Positions 21,103 through 32,444 of a stretch of 64,000 nucleotides of DNA are shown here, piece by piece (the stretch's first letter is position 1; each line of letters starts with the position of its first letter). The notes under the pieces are model-generated. The model made no database searches and had not been told where the DNA came from. It saw only the letters and a program-made list of their open reading frames with translations. Where the stretch lies: the NCBI GenBank assembly GCA_031771865.1, contig JASISA010000023.1:744001-808000 (forward strand), given 5' to 3'. The translations under genes and the position numbers were made by a program. Source of the stretch: Nothophaeocryptopus gaeumannii. Taxonomy: Eukaryota > Ascomycota > Dothideomycetes > Mycosphaerellales > Mycosphaerellaceae.

Positions 21103-22042
21103 TTGGGAAGAATTGAATGAGAATTGTTCAGACCTGTAAGTCACGCCATCGGCTGTCTTACCGTATTGCCAATGTTCTCTGGGCTTGGAACAGTCGCTAT
21201 TATCTCTACTGGCGCCTCCAGTGGGAAGCGCAGTGCAATATACTTGGAGGCAGTCCGGTCCGCATACCGCAGCTCGCTCTCCCCTAGAAGCTGCGTGAAT
21301 GCGCCTGGTATCGATTACAGTTCAATGCCGTCAGCTTCACGTAGGCCTTCTTGGTCCTAGTCTCGACGATACGATCCAAAGTATGACATTCGTGGACAGA
21401 CGATCTCACCGGGTGTATCAACGTGAGATGGAGACGATAACATTGCCTGCCGTGACTTAAAGAGACTCATCACCATCAGCCACGTAACACTAGTGGCCAG
21501 TCTGGATGATACAGCATACACTTGCGAAGTTTCGATTGTCAGTTCAATTCAATGCAGGATCTGAATCACTTTGGACTGGTTTCAACAGAATGCGTCCGAC
21601 TCTTTCATCGCGAATAGAATCAACGACTCAAACTAGCTCAGGAACAAGATCGAAATTCATATCCGCCTGGCACAACATTGAGCCCCGAATTCTGCAGTTA
21701 GTTCATGGACCAAGGTTACGAGCGTTGATGCTGATGCGATCAGAGACCATGAGTCGCGCTCCAAACATCAACGGCTCTTGGCTCCTGAGCATGGATCCTC
21801 CCACGAAGCTGACGATACCAAGCAAGGAATAATACCGCGAAAATTCATCGGCGTCTTCCAACATTACATCACATCTCGATTAACAACGCTGCAACTCTGT
21901 TAGAGCTGAGCAGTGGGCGCAGATTCTTCAAGCTGTAAGTCAGCGTGACCATCTCTTTCCCTTACGGTTCCTCTACTCCAATCATTGCTCGATCAGACTG
22001 GACCCCGGCTCCGTCCATACTCATTGCCGCGACTACTCCACA
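21103..22042. other. intergenic, nothing recognised
   Basis: 940 bp between two same-strand genes. Short frames only, without motifs. Confidence 0.4.
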
Positions 22043-23026
22043 ATGTCTGCATCAGCTACTCCCGCGGACCGGGAATCCGATTCTCAGCTTTTCACAATCC
22101 AAGAGATCGCAGGCAAAGGAAAAGGGCTCATCGCCACGCAGCCCATCCAACCCGGCACACTCATCCTATCCGAATCACCCCTCTTCACAACAGCGTCTTT
22201 GAACGACCCGTCCACAATCGAGAAAGACCTCGGCTGTATCGTCCGCTCTCTCCCTAAAGAAAGCCAACGCGTTTTCTTATCTCTCTACAACAACTTCAAA
22301 GGCTCCCCCGACCCTTTCTCCAATATCGTTCGCTCAAATGGATACCCTCTAGGCCCAAATGCAGAGATTGGCGGGACATTTCCCCTCGTGAGTAGGATCA
22401 ATCATGCCTGTCGACCGAATGCACAGCATGCTTGGAACGAGAAGATGAAAGAGATGAGGGTGCATGCTGTGCGAAGCATCGCACAAGGCGAGGAAGTCAC
22501 TCTCAGCTACTTGAACGGCGGGCCTTCAGAAGTCAGGAAACATAATCTGAGAGAACATTTCCGTTTCGAATGTACATGCGAACTCTGCTCTCTACCCGAA
22601 GCGGAACTGAAGGAAAGCGATGCCCGTCTAAAGCGGGCAGCGGAGTTGGATGAGAAGATTGGGAATCCAAAACGAGTCCGTATGTCGCCCGAGTTGGCGT
22701 TGAAAGACTGCCGCACGCTCCGAGAAATCTTCGAACAAGAACGTATCTACGATCTTCGTCTGCCTCGATTATATTATGATGCTTTTCAGATATGCGCTAT
22801 GCATGGCGACACAGCAAGGGCTTCCATCTTTGCCAGGCGAGCGAAGGAGACACGCACTGTTTGTGAGGGTTCAGAGGGCGATGAGGTCAAGCATCTTGCT
22901 GGTCTTGAGAAGGATCCTAGTCGATATGAGAACTTCGGTGCTACGCAGAAATGGAAGTCGAAGTTGGAGGATATCTCGCGGGATGTTGGGGCCGAGGAGT
23001 TTGGAAGTTGGTTGTGGCGAGAATGA
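22043..23026 (+). CDS. SET domain protein (SMYD-like), 327 aa
   Basis: Likely protein-lysine methyltransferase of the SET family using S-adenosylmethionine. The domain starts with IQEIAGKGKGLIATQPI (GKGL motif), then RINHACRPNAQHAW (the NHxCxPN core), GEEVTLSYL (EhhxxY, active-site Tyr), and a post-SET cluster FECTCELC. No MYND zinc finger is visible between the SET halves, so it belongs to the short fungal group. Single exon. Targets unknown. The region after 200 is helical and charged, resembling the TPR-like tail of SMYD proteins. Confidence 0.88.
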   Translation: MSASATPADRESDSQLFTIQEIAGKGKGLIATQPIQPGTLILSESPLFTTASLNDPSTIEKDLGCIVRSLPKESQRVFLSLYNNFKGSPDPFSNIVRSNGYPLGPNAEIGGTFPLVSRINHACRPNAQHAWNEKMKEMRVHAVRSIAQGEEVTLSYLNGGPSEVRKHNLREHFRFECTCELCSLPEAELKESDARLKRAAELDEKIGNPKRVRMSPELALKDCRTLREIFEQERIYDLRLPRLYYDAFQICAMHGDTARASIFARRAKETRTVCEGSEGDEVKHLAGLEKDPSRYENFGATQKWKSKLEDISRDVGAEEFGSWLWRE

Positions 23027-23136
23027 ATGTTCCGCTCTGTTCTGTCGCGGGCGGTGGTAGTTTCGAGGAGAGCGAACAGCTTGCTGGAATGAACGTATGC
23101 CTTCGAGATCATGCTTCAGTCCCAATCTCCATCCCA

Positions 23137-23955
23137 TCACTTATCCTCCACAACCCCCCACTCCCCAGGAAACTCGAAATCCAACTCATCCTTTTTACTC
23201 GGCCACCACTCATAAACATCATAACACATTTGATCCTGCACCCTCCACGCCCTCGACCTCGCCGCCATATGCACACTTGTCTGGCTCGTCCCACAAACCA
23301 CAATCACCTCCTTCAGTTTCCCAAAATCCTCCAACATATCCCCCTCGCCCCCCATCTTCCCCGCCTCCACAGCTTGATAGATAGGCGGATCAACCACAAG
23401 TGGCGAAATCTTCTTCCATTCCGTCTCAATCCTAATCCGCTCAACAAACTGCCGATGCCTATCCGAAAGCCGCGCCTTAAACTCCTTCAAATGCCCCACA
23501 CCATCAAAATGCAGTACATTCTTCGAATAATACGCCTCAATACCCGCGAAATAGAATTCTTTGCAGACGAGAATCACCTTCAACAACGGACTCTTCCGCG
23601 TCCTCTTCCGCACCGGAGGATGAGTGTAGAGTGGAGGGAAGATGGTCTGTTTAGACCATTGCGGGATATCGCGGAGGTTTGCGATTTCATTTGTCCAGCG
23701 GTGGTCTTGGGGTGCGCGGAGGGTGATGGGTTTGGGAGAGGTGAGGACGTGGCCTATGATTTCGACTAGGAGTTCTTTGGGGAGGTCCATGAGGGTTAAT
23801 TTTGGAACAAACTTGGTTTCTGCGTCGGTGCATGCTTGGCGGGTGTTCTGGTGGAGGTTAGAAGAGATTCGAGTACGTTTGAGGAGGCATCAGCTTACAG
23901 GAGGGGCGGCGGAGTTCAGCTTTCGCCGTTTGGCGGGGGACTTCGAGGTGATCAT
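23137..23955 (-). CDS. F-box-like protein, 255 aa, two exons
   Basis: Exon 1 (23955-23899) encodes a basic leader, MITSKSPAKRRKLNSAAPP. A 51 bp intron with a perfect CTTCTAACC branch point leads to exon 2 (23847-23137), in which LMDLPKELLVEIIGHVL is the F-box-like core. ILVCKEFYFAGIEAYYSKNV follows, as in other members of this fungal family. The KRRK cluster may be a nuclear signal. The role may be as a ubiquitin-ligase adaptor, but this is not established for the family. It is a distant relative of the F-box-like genes near both ends of the window. Confidence 0.75.
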
Positions 23956-24802
23956 GTTGACGTTGATTTTGTCGTATGAATGCGCCCACTGATGTGTTGA
24001 TGATGAATAATATGTTGACCCGCAACGCCGCGAGATGTATGTTCGCGATGTCGAAGCCTGAAGTCTGAAGTCTGAAGTGGAAGTCGAAGTCACAGCTGGC
24101 TGAAGGTGAAGTCAAGCCGCTGACTCAGCGATCGGCACGGGCCAGGCAGAGTCTCAGGCGGGAATGCAAGACATTCACTTGAAAGCATAAACTGAGATGA
24201 TTCAAATGAATCGAGCACTAGCCTGGTGTTTCAATCTCGAATCACGTGCCTTCACTCGCAATATCACACTGATCCATTCGGTGACCATTATCATTACACA
24301 CATATATTCACAGTAAAATCAATGTTTGACTGAATCATTCATAACTCAATCAAACATTCAGAGGTTTGAATACTCGCTAAGAGGAGGCGGTCTAGGCTAA
24401 AGATAGGACTCCATGTGCTGCCTCAGGCGCTACCTTAGGCTCTACTCCAGGCCTGCCTCCTACAATTTCCACGCCGATAGGGACGTAATAGCGCTTGCTT
24501 CGACTTGCCTCCGCTATAACAGCGACAGCAAAGGGCATAGAAGTGTCTAGGCTACCCTAATCTCGCTGTGGCTACTCTACCTAGTCCCCTCGCTGCTGCC
24601 CAACCCTCGGATGTTTGATTGACTTTGAATGGACTCTGGAACTCCGACTATGAGCAAAACCAATCAAATTTTGATTGCATACTTTTAATCTCATTCAAGA
24701 ATCAAAATCTATGCCTCCTCCTCCTCCCGTACAGTATACGGCCGATCAAGCCTGGCACAGTGTCAATTTCACCCTCAAAATTCACAGGTGGAGACTTTGT
24801 AC
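23956..24802. other. promoter region and possible short insertion
   Basis: Upstream of the F-box-like gene and 3' of the CFEM receptor. Between 24360 and 24610 base composition changes to GC-rich with many CTAGG/CCTCC words, flanked by AT-rich DNA holding a 12 bp inverted repeat (separate entry). No coding capacity seen. Confidence 0.4.
24346..24622. repeat. GC-rich segment bracketed by 12 bp inverted repeats
   Basis: TCAATCAAACAT at 24346-24357 and its exact reverse complement ATGTTTGATTGA at 24611-24622 bracket about 250 bp of contrasting composition. TCTAGGCTA occurs twice inside. This could be a small transposon-derived insertion; the arms are short, so chance is possible. Confidence 0.3.
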
Positions 24803-26599
24803 TCACTTCGGTAGCTCATGCAGCTCATGAAGATATATCTCATCTTCTATCGATACAGAATGTTGCGTTCCTCGCTGAGTAGGAGGAATTTCATTGAATT
24901 TCCAAGCCCTTGACGCAAGCCGCTGATCAATCGAAGCCATCCAAGTGGACATCGGTTTCCTTGTGCCGTTATTGTGCCCTTGCGATGAGAGTCTCGTGCC
25001 TCTGACATTCTCAAGTAGTTTTGGGAACCAGCATTGCTAATGTGCGGTTAGCTAAGTGTGCTACGCCACACTGGTTGTGGTTGGCGTGACTTACAATGTA
25101 CAGGTATATCACCGGTAGACATGCACATAACACGCCTACATGAAGCTCCATTCTTGACCAATACGAGATCGCCAAATAATCCCACGTCACATTCCAAGAT
25201 TCGCCGTATCGGATCAGAACGCGTAAGCGTAGGATGCTGATCATAGTTGTGGAACCGCCGAGACCGAACATCAGAGTCAGGAGTAGCTTCTTGCGGGTGT
25301 TGAGCTTGTTTGTCCATAGTTGTGGCATGGGTAGTGCCAAGACTAGGACGTCAAGTGCGATGTTGATTGCAGCACTGTGTCAAAGGTCAATTCTGTCTCG
25401 CATCACATGCTGCTGAAATTAAGGAAGTGAACTTGCCATGACCAAGCGACTGCGTTGACGTTCTTACAGTGGCCCTCATGCTCGCCATCCCAGCCTAGCC
25501 TAGAGATCATTAGCCTGCTACCCAGCATGAATCTAGCGTCGCAAAAGGGTACTTACCAGAAGTATGATACCGGCCGACACACAAAAGCTATGGCGAAACA
25601 AAAGACCACGACGTAAGCAGCGTGAGTCGCAACGGCGCCGTAGATCATCAATTCAAATCGCCGCGAATTGAAGAAACGAAGGTATGTGAGCAGCAGAGAG
25701 ATCTTCAGCCATCCCAGCGCACAGGCGTAAGAAACGGCGCCGATGTAGTGAAGCTTAAGGTCAGTGTTAGCCAGAACGCGTCAGACGCACGGTTGGGAAA
25801 TTCTAAGGTACCTTCAAGCTCTGCGAGACTTGCTCAAACGTCAAAGTCCAGATATCTCGACCACTACCGGAGTCCAGAGTCAGCATGAGTTGTCATCCTG
25901 GTGAGAATTGCATACGTACAGTCCGTGAGATGCGACTAAAGTCTGGTCAGAATATTCTGTTGAGGAGAAGCAGATGGATCTTACTTGGGATTGACAAAGC
26001 GCTTACCGGTATGACACCCAGCATTGCAATCGTGATGGCGAAGTCATCCCACCATAGCTGTGTCATGCTAAGTTTCGAGGCTCCAAAGTATATCTTTGGT
26101 CCCATTCGAATCAGGTAGGCGGTGATGGCGACTACCGTGCCAGAGATGCCAAGACCTTTGACCAACATGGATCGATTCCGTACTGGTCGTTCACAGATCA
26201 TGTCGGTGATGTTCTTCGTGGCTGCAAATTCAGTCAACATGCCATTCTGCTGAGAAGAAGCGAGAACGATACTCAGAGCCTGCTTGACCGAGCAGTCCGC
26301 GAAGACGCATGGTCTCGTAGCTTCTTCAATCGTGTCATCTTTGCAGATACAGTCGAAATCTCCGGATGAACAGGGAGAGTCAGCGATGGCTGTTTTAAGA
26401 CATGTCAACTTTTAAAAGAGTCAGTACTTGACGTTCAACACATCAAATTAGATGCCATATTTGAAGAACGTACACCGCAAGTCGGCAAACTCTCAGCAAG
26501 CTCTGTCGCCTGTGTCAATCCCAACGCCGGCGAGGCATCACCATAAGCACCTCCAAAGTCAACGGCCGCGAGAAGCACTGCCAAGTACACCTGCTTCAT
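24803..26599 (-). CDS. CFEM-domain seven-helix receptor (Pth11-related), 463 aa, eight exons
   Basis: Predicted plasma-membrane receptor-like protein of the fungal CFEM/Pth11 type. Eight exons sum exactly to 464 codons: 26599-26474, 26408-25985, 25935-25920 (16 nt), 25863-25812, 25753-25557, 25499-25437, 25374-25095 and 25036-24803. A signal peptide (MKQVYLAVLLAAV) precedes the CFEM domain: LPTCGLTCLKTAIADSPC, then FDCIC, RPC and ADC. Seven hydrophobic segments follow with the landmarks SHGLGRDIW, SLLLTYLRFF and ALPMPQLW, and a short cytoplasmic tail ends LHELHELPK. The intron at 25375-25436 uses a GC donor (GCAAGT). Ligand unknown. Confidence 0.85.
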
Positions 26600-27669
26600 C
26601 GCACACACGCCTCATCCCTACGCACGAGAACAGGTCGGTCCTTACTCCCGCGCCGTAAAACCAGCAGCAGAGGAGGTGAGAGGTCTGAGTGGGAGCGGCT
26701 TTGGTCATTAGGAGAGTCGAGACAATTTGTAGAGCCCTAATGCAATAGCTTGTGCTTTTGACTCTGGGTGTTCATCGGGAGTAGGTGGCACCACCAAATA
26801 CCAAAGGACATCTTATCGATCACGTCTGCGTTCTGAACTTTCCCCAAGCGATTTTGCGACTTGCCGCTCGCTCCGGACATTCGTGAGCGAGCTCGCAGAG
26901 CAATGCGGTCCGTCTTGGCAATGATCCCTTCTCGGACGAACCGAAGTGGAAAGAAATTGCTTTTACATGCTGAGCACAGATGCTAAGTGAGCAATCAGAG
27001 CGCGTGAAGCAGGCCTTCTCCACGGAATCCCAGTTTTGCCGATGAAGTCCGACAGCCAACGAGTTTCTTTAGGGATTCACACTTCATATCGGACCTTGCT
27101 GACAGGATGTGGTTCTTCAAAGTGACACATCTTCTCTGGGGGACCGAGTAGAAGCCGAGGATGCCGGTGTATATCCGCGAGTTAATCTGTCCAAAGGGGA
27201 TGACGAGTGATAAGCGTGTGAGCTACAGCATGAGAGCATGGAATTCTTCGTGGGGATGCGGACACAAATGAATGGCGCCTAAATATTGGAGACGGAAGAC
27301 GGCACTGCTGTTGCGCTGGAGTGTTGTCGCGTTGGAAGCTCGCGTTTATCCGAGAACAGCTGGCCCGCTTCCAGGCCTACTTGATCGCCATGACATGCGT
27401 AGAAGTCAAGGCCAGAGAACATGAGACCTGATGCGTGGGCACAATGCCAGATGAGTGATGCCAATGTCTTGGTGATGGAAACTCACGAGAGTTGATGGAG
27501 TGTAGAAGTGATGTCGTCTGGAGAGGTTCGCGTCAAGCCCGAGAACCGTTGATCCAAGCGTTGCCAAAGTGTCCCGCCGTTGCCGAAGATCAGTTCCGAG
27601 AGACCTGGCTGGGCATCAAAACTGTACAACACAATGCTATGGTAGCTTCCAAGGACTATCAAGACACAT
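26600..27669. other. intergenic, nothing recognised
   Basis: 1.07 kb holding the promoter of the CFEM receptor gene and the 3' flank of the hexose transporter. Short frames on both strands lack motifs. Confidence 0.4.
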
Positions 27670-29545
27670 CTACGAGATATGCGGCTGCGAAACAGAAGCA
27701 CCACGCACGCCAGAAGATTCTGGTATTTCCTCGCCAGAGACGTCATGAATGCCGTGGCTCTCAGTCGCAGCCGGGATGTTCTCTACTCTTTGCTCTCCCT
27801 CCATACCAGCCGCATCGGCCTTCCTTATGCCTCTCGCACCTGGCGTCAGGTACAGCGCATCAGCTGTGATCAAATCTTCTCCTTCAGGTGGAACCCATTT
27901 CGAGCTCTTGCGTGGCGGTACGCGTGTGATGTACATGGTATCGATCTCTTCCAAGCTCCGACCTTGGTGCTCTTCCAAGAACAAGTAGACGATTGGGATG
28001 GCGACAAATGAGCAAGCCGCGAAAATATAGCCGTATCGGAAATCAATCGCGTTGCTGATGAAAGGTGAGAAGAAGGAAATCAGGAAGTTCCAGGTCCAGT
28101 TGGAGGAGCTCGCGATACCCATGCACATGGTTCTGTACCTGGTTGGGTAAAGCTCTCCAACGACGACCCAGATGACTGGACCCCAAGTCATCGCATATCC
28201 GGCAATAAAGAGACAGGCGAAGACGATCATGGCTGCTCCTGGTCCAGGTGTCGCTGTAGGGTCGTTCCGGTCGAGTGCGAAGTGGCCGACTGAGGAAAAG
28301 ACCATGAAACACATGAACATCCAAGCAGCTCCCCACATCAAGGCGTGGCGACGCCCGACCTTTTCGACGACCCAGAGACCGGGGAATGTGAAGCCGAAGT
28401 TCACGGCTCCGAGGATCATGGATGTTACGTAGGAGTTGTTCAGGCCGGTTGCTTCGAAGATGGTGGTTCCATAGTAGAAGAAGAAGTTGGCTCCAGTTAA
28501 CTGCTGTAGTGCTTGCATGGTAACACCAAGAAGCGTTCGATATGCCATTCGAGGCCCAGTGAAGATCTCATACCACACGTGCTTACCGCCGCCAGCGAAC
28601 TCAGCATCGTACTTCTCCTTGATCTCACGCATCTCGCGATGGACTTCCCAGTGGTTCAGTGGAACTCCGTACGATCGGGCCACGGTCCGGCGAGCGCGCT
28701 CGATGTTGTTGTTTCGATAATCCCATCTCGGGCTCTCGGGCAGGAAGCAGATTCCAGTAATCATCAGTACAGGCCAGATAAACCCCACTCCCATAGGAAT
28801 ACGCCAAGACGAGGCGTTCGGCTTTGTCTCAGTACCGTAGTTGATGCAGTACGCAGTGAAGATGCCCAGGGTAATGAACAGCTGATATGCTCCAACCATT
28901 GCTCCTCGGATTTGGCGAGGCGCCGTCTCGGATTGATACATGGGCGTCAAGACTGAAAGGCCTCCGACACCGAGACCAGCAACCCATCGTCCGAGTGCGA
29001 CCTGATACCATTTGAACTCGGCAGCCATTTGAATGACAACTCCAACGCAGAACATAATGTTCCAAACGATAATGCATACTTTTCGCCCGAATCGGTCTGC
29101 GATTGGTGCTGAGCAGAGAGCGCCGAACATGGTTCCGATCGAGAGGAGACCGACGATCGTGCCAGAAACTGCGTTGCTGAATGCATACGGGCTGTCGGGA
29201 GTACCATTGCCTTCGTTATGGAATCGGTATAAGAAGTTGCCCATTTCCAAAAATCCGGAGATCTGACCGGTGTCTGCTCATCATCAGCATAAAATCCCTC
29301 ATTTTGTTGTGTTTTAGGTTTGCCTTACCATAGCCGAAGATGAATCCACCCATTGACACAATTGCCGCAACAGCCAATGTGTAAGGCCTCATCAGTTTGA
29401 CCTTCGAGTTGTCGACTTCTTGCTTCTCCGCCTCCGCATCTCCATATTTCTTGTCACTGACCAAGCCATTTGATGTTGGCCCACCGTCATGTTGTGGAGT
29501 TGTCGCACCGCTTGCGGTGTCCTTGCCTTTCCTGAAGAGTCCCAT
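27670..29545 (-). CDS. MFS hexose transporter (HXT/Rco3-like), 606 aa
   Basis: Sugar porter of the major facilitator superfamily in the plasma membrane. Exon 1 (29545-29329) and exon 2 (29273-27670) join in phase 1 to recreate FIFGYDTGQISGF, the family's helix-1 signature. Further signatures are DRFGRK, the PESPRW loop motif, QQLTGANFFFYYG in helix 7, VEKVGRRHAL, and WVVVGELYPTRYR followed by the HXT-like SNWTWNFLISFFSPFI. Twelve membrane segments fit. The ~90-residue cytoplasmic tail is polar and long enough for regulatory contacts. The substrate is probably glucose or another monosaccharide. Confidence 0.9.
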
Positions 29546-30797
29546 CTTCGTACCATGCAGTGGAGGATAGAGTCAAGCTGTGATGTTCGGGGAGTAAAGA
29601 GGAGTGTGAAAGACAGCCAACAACCAGATTCACGGAGCACTCTCCACGGGGCACAACAGAGGAGGGAGGAGAGGTGGGTTCTTTAATCACAGAACACCCG
29701 GAGTTTCCAGCCGATGGAGATGCACAGCTGAACAGTGCCCTTGCGCACTATCAGAAAGTTGTATCGTCATTCGCCATGTGCCTTCTGCCGACGACCACGG
29801 GACGGTTGACGGATAAGCAACAGTGGAGCTTTCTTCGTTTCGTGTCCGGCGTCAAGTGAACCTAAGACGTCACTTCGGCCATTGCGATAGCTGCGGCAGC
29901 ATAGCCTGTGGTTCTCGCGTCGGATCTCACGGTGCTTGGCTCGGCTCCAAGATGTCTTATCCAAATGCTTTACCATCTTATGTGCGCTCGGCGTATACAT
30001 CCTTAATGCGAGCTCTCACTCTGGAGGAATACCGAAAGATGCACCGTTTCGCAGTCTGTTGAGGCGTGAATTTGTGAAAGACGACGTCATCAACGGGCGC
30101 GAATAAGCTTTTCTGCCGACTTGCCGCTGATGGACCGAGCCGAGCAGGCTTGCCATGGCACGTGTCGAAGAACTTTGATTTTGGATGAGTGGCGATCACG
30201 GAATTTTCGAGGTTACATCCTTCTGTCCCTCCGATGACGATTCATTTTCATTTTTACCTAGACACCACCTCTGTCTGAATCTGACCTTCGGTCGCGAACC
30301 TCGGCTTTCGGAGGCGAGTGACGGCCCATGTTCCAGGATGGTGATAGCCAAGGCCAGGTGGATACGCGATGTCGTGGATGCGTATGAATGCTTGGACTCG
30401 TGACGGGCAGGAGCCATGCATTCGCCTTCGCTGTCCTGGGTTGGGGAGATAAGTCGGCATTGTGTTTCACTGGACGACTTTGAGGGAAGGACGGCGACGC
30501 GGCCGGTGTCCGACTGAGGTGTCCTGGAAGAAGATTAGAGCCTTCTGTGCAAATTACATTGCATCAGGTTATATACAGGGAGCAAGGCACTGTGAAGAGG
30601 GCGGTAAATTTTTCTGATTTGGAAGTTCCGCCAAGAGCATTGCCTTTGACTCCCGTCGTCTCCGATCTATTTGCAACAGTCTTCCAGACTTACAGATCTT
30701 CTTGTTGCAGCAGTGGGTTGCGTTCTCCCGAACTCGACAAACATCGACCAGCTGACTTCGAATGTCGGTAGATCTCGCCCGTGTGTACCAAAGCCCT
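29546..30797. other. intergenic, nothing recognised
   Basis: 1.25 kb: promoter of the hexose transporter and 3' flank of the GPI-type gene. No supported gene. Confidence 0.4.
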
Positions 30798-31436
30798 TTA
30801 CAGTAGGAATATACAAAGCATACCGACGGCCACTTCCAGGCTGAGCCAAAGGGCGTTGCCACGTTCGCCAGCGAATCGAGCACTTGAAGCATCGCTCTGG
30901 CAAACGCCGCTGTTCGCCGTCTTCTTCGCTCCACCAGTGATCTGGACGTTGTATTGGTAATAATTCGATCCGGTAAGATTATAGCTGGTTGTCTGGGAAT
31001 TATTGTTTCCGTAGTTGCCAGCTACAATAGTCGCGACGCAAGAGGCCGACGAAGAGGCAGTGTTGAGGGCACAAGACTCCGTGATGGTAGCACTGGTCTC
31101 AGAATAGATGGCTGGAGTAGTCACGATGTAGAAGCCGGCGCCTTCCGTGACGGTCATGGTCTATAATACCAGTAAGTCAACGGCTGCTGAAGATGAAAGC
31201 AAGGTACGACTCACCTGCGGACTGCATGCATCGTTGTCCAGCGCCGATGTGCACGAGACAGCGTAAGTCGTCGAGCCGTTACAGGCGTTTTGTATTGATG
31301 CTGCCCAGCCGGCCATGGGATCCATGTTGTCTATGAAGAGTTGCACCGAGTCACCGGCTGAAGACGTGCTTGTCGATGACAGAGCTTCTGCACGGTGAAT
31401 CAATGCCAGAAAGCCGCATAGCGACCAGTAGAGCAT
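30798..31436 (-). CDS. predicted GPI-anchored surface glycoprotein, 194 aa, two exons
   Basis: Member of an uncharacterised fungal family of small wall or membrane-anchored proteins. Exon 1 (31436-31215) supplies a signal peptide (MLYWSLCGFLALIHRAEA) and VQLFIDNMDP with paired cysteines. A 54 bp intron in phase 0 leads to exon 2 (31160-30798) with TMTVTEGAGFYIV, spaced cysteines and NLT/NST-like sites. The C-terminus is a short hydrophobic stretch (LWLSLEVAVGMLCIFLL) preceded by a small/polar region, as in GPI addition signals. The open frame continues five codons upstream from a TTG, but the first ATG is at 31436. Confidence 0.75.
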
Positions 31437-32444
31437 CTCGCAGGAGGCCAAATCGAACTGTCGTTGCGCCCAGTCGTTGGTTGCAGACGTCCACCCAGCG
31501 ATTGTAAAGCAATACAGCGATCGCCTTCAGCGCACGTAAGAGGGCAAGGTGATGGTCGCTGATGACAGTCGTGATGCGGTTCCGGCTCGCTAACAAGTGC
31601 CGTGGGAATATTACAGAAGTTTGGCGTTTGTCTGAATCGTGTGACAAAACTCGCATGATGAAGCCTTAGAAGTGTGAAGTTTTTGAAATATTTAAACACC
31701 TTTCTTGGTGGCGTTGAAGGCAGGAAACGGAAGGAGCTGAAGCGATGGGACCTGCAATCTCGCCTGCATCGTGGGCGTACGGAGGGGCGTTCTACTACCC
31801 GCGAATCCAAGGCAGGAGGACGATGGTGAAGCAAGGCTTTGTGCCTGGAATTCTTGAAGGATCTTTAAAATCCAGATCTCGCTCCTGCGGTTGTCCAAGT
31901 CGTTGGTGCAGTTGACAGTCGCGCGGGGAAAGAACGCCCTTGCAGATGTCGCGTGGTGATTTTCGGGATCCTGGTTGCCGGGTGCCGATTGTGCAGGGGT
32001 GCAAAATCGAGGAGAACAACGGATGTCAAGAGCGACAACGCTCACCTTCACATCTAAGGTACATTCATGTTAACCGTAGTTGTATTTATCGCGATCATTG
32101 CTCTTCGTGCCTGTACAGTATGCACCGACCAATGTTTCTGTTGCAACGTGCATCGGCGACTCTCCCGAGGACACACTGCACGTCAACAGCATGTCTTCGT
32201 CGCAAAATCTCAGGGCGTGATCATCATCATCGCCCATGCCGACTTAGGAAGCCGACCATGTCGTACTTGGCAATGCAAGAGCGGTCAGACCAGAGCGTGC
32301 AGTATGTCTCCTCCACGCCGGATTAGCCTTATTGGCAGCAGGCGACAGTGTGGGTCCTATTGACGGACAGGCTCTGGCGGTCGGGTTCGTACGAGTGCAT
32401 GCGGTGATTAGTTGGTCATTTTTCTCTGGACCTGAGGACGCCTT
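31437..32444. other. intergenic, nothing recognised
   Basis: 1.0 kb between the GPI-type gene and the 3' end of the second Zn2Cys6 gene. No motif-bearing frame. Confidence 0.4.

Noticed and set aside
22951..23769. 272-codon plus-strand frame opposite the F-box-like gene
   Set aside because: Proline/arginine/histidine-rich antisense reading; the minus strand carries the LPKELL core and a clean intron.
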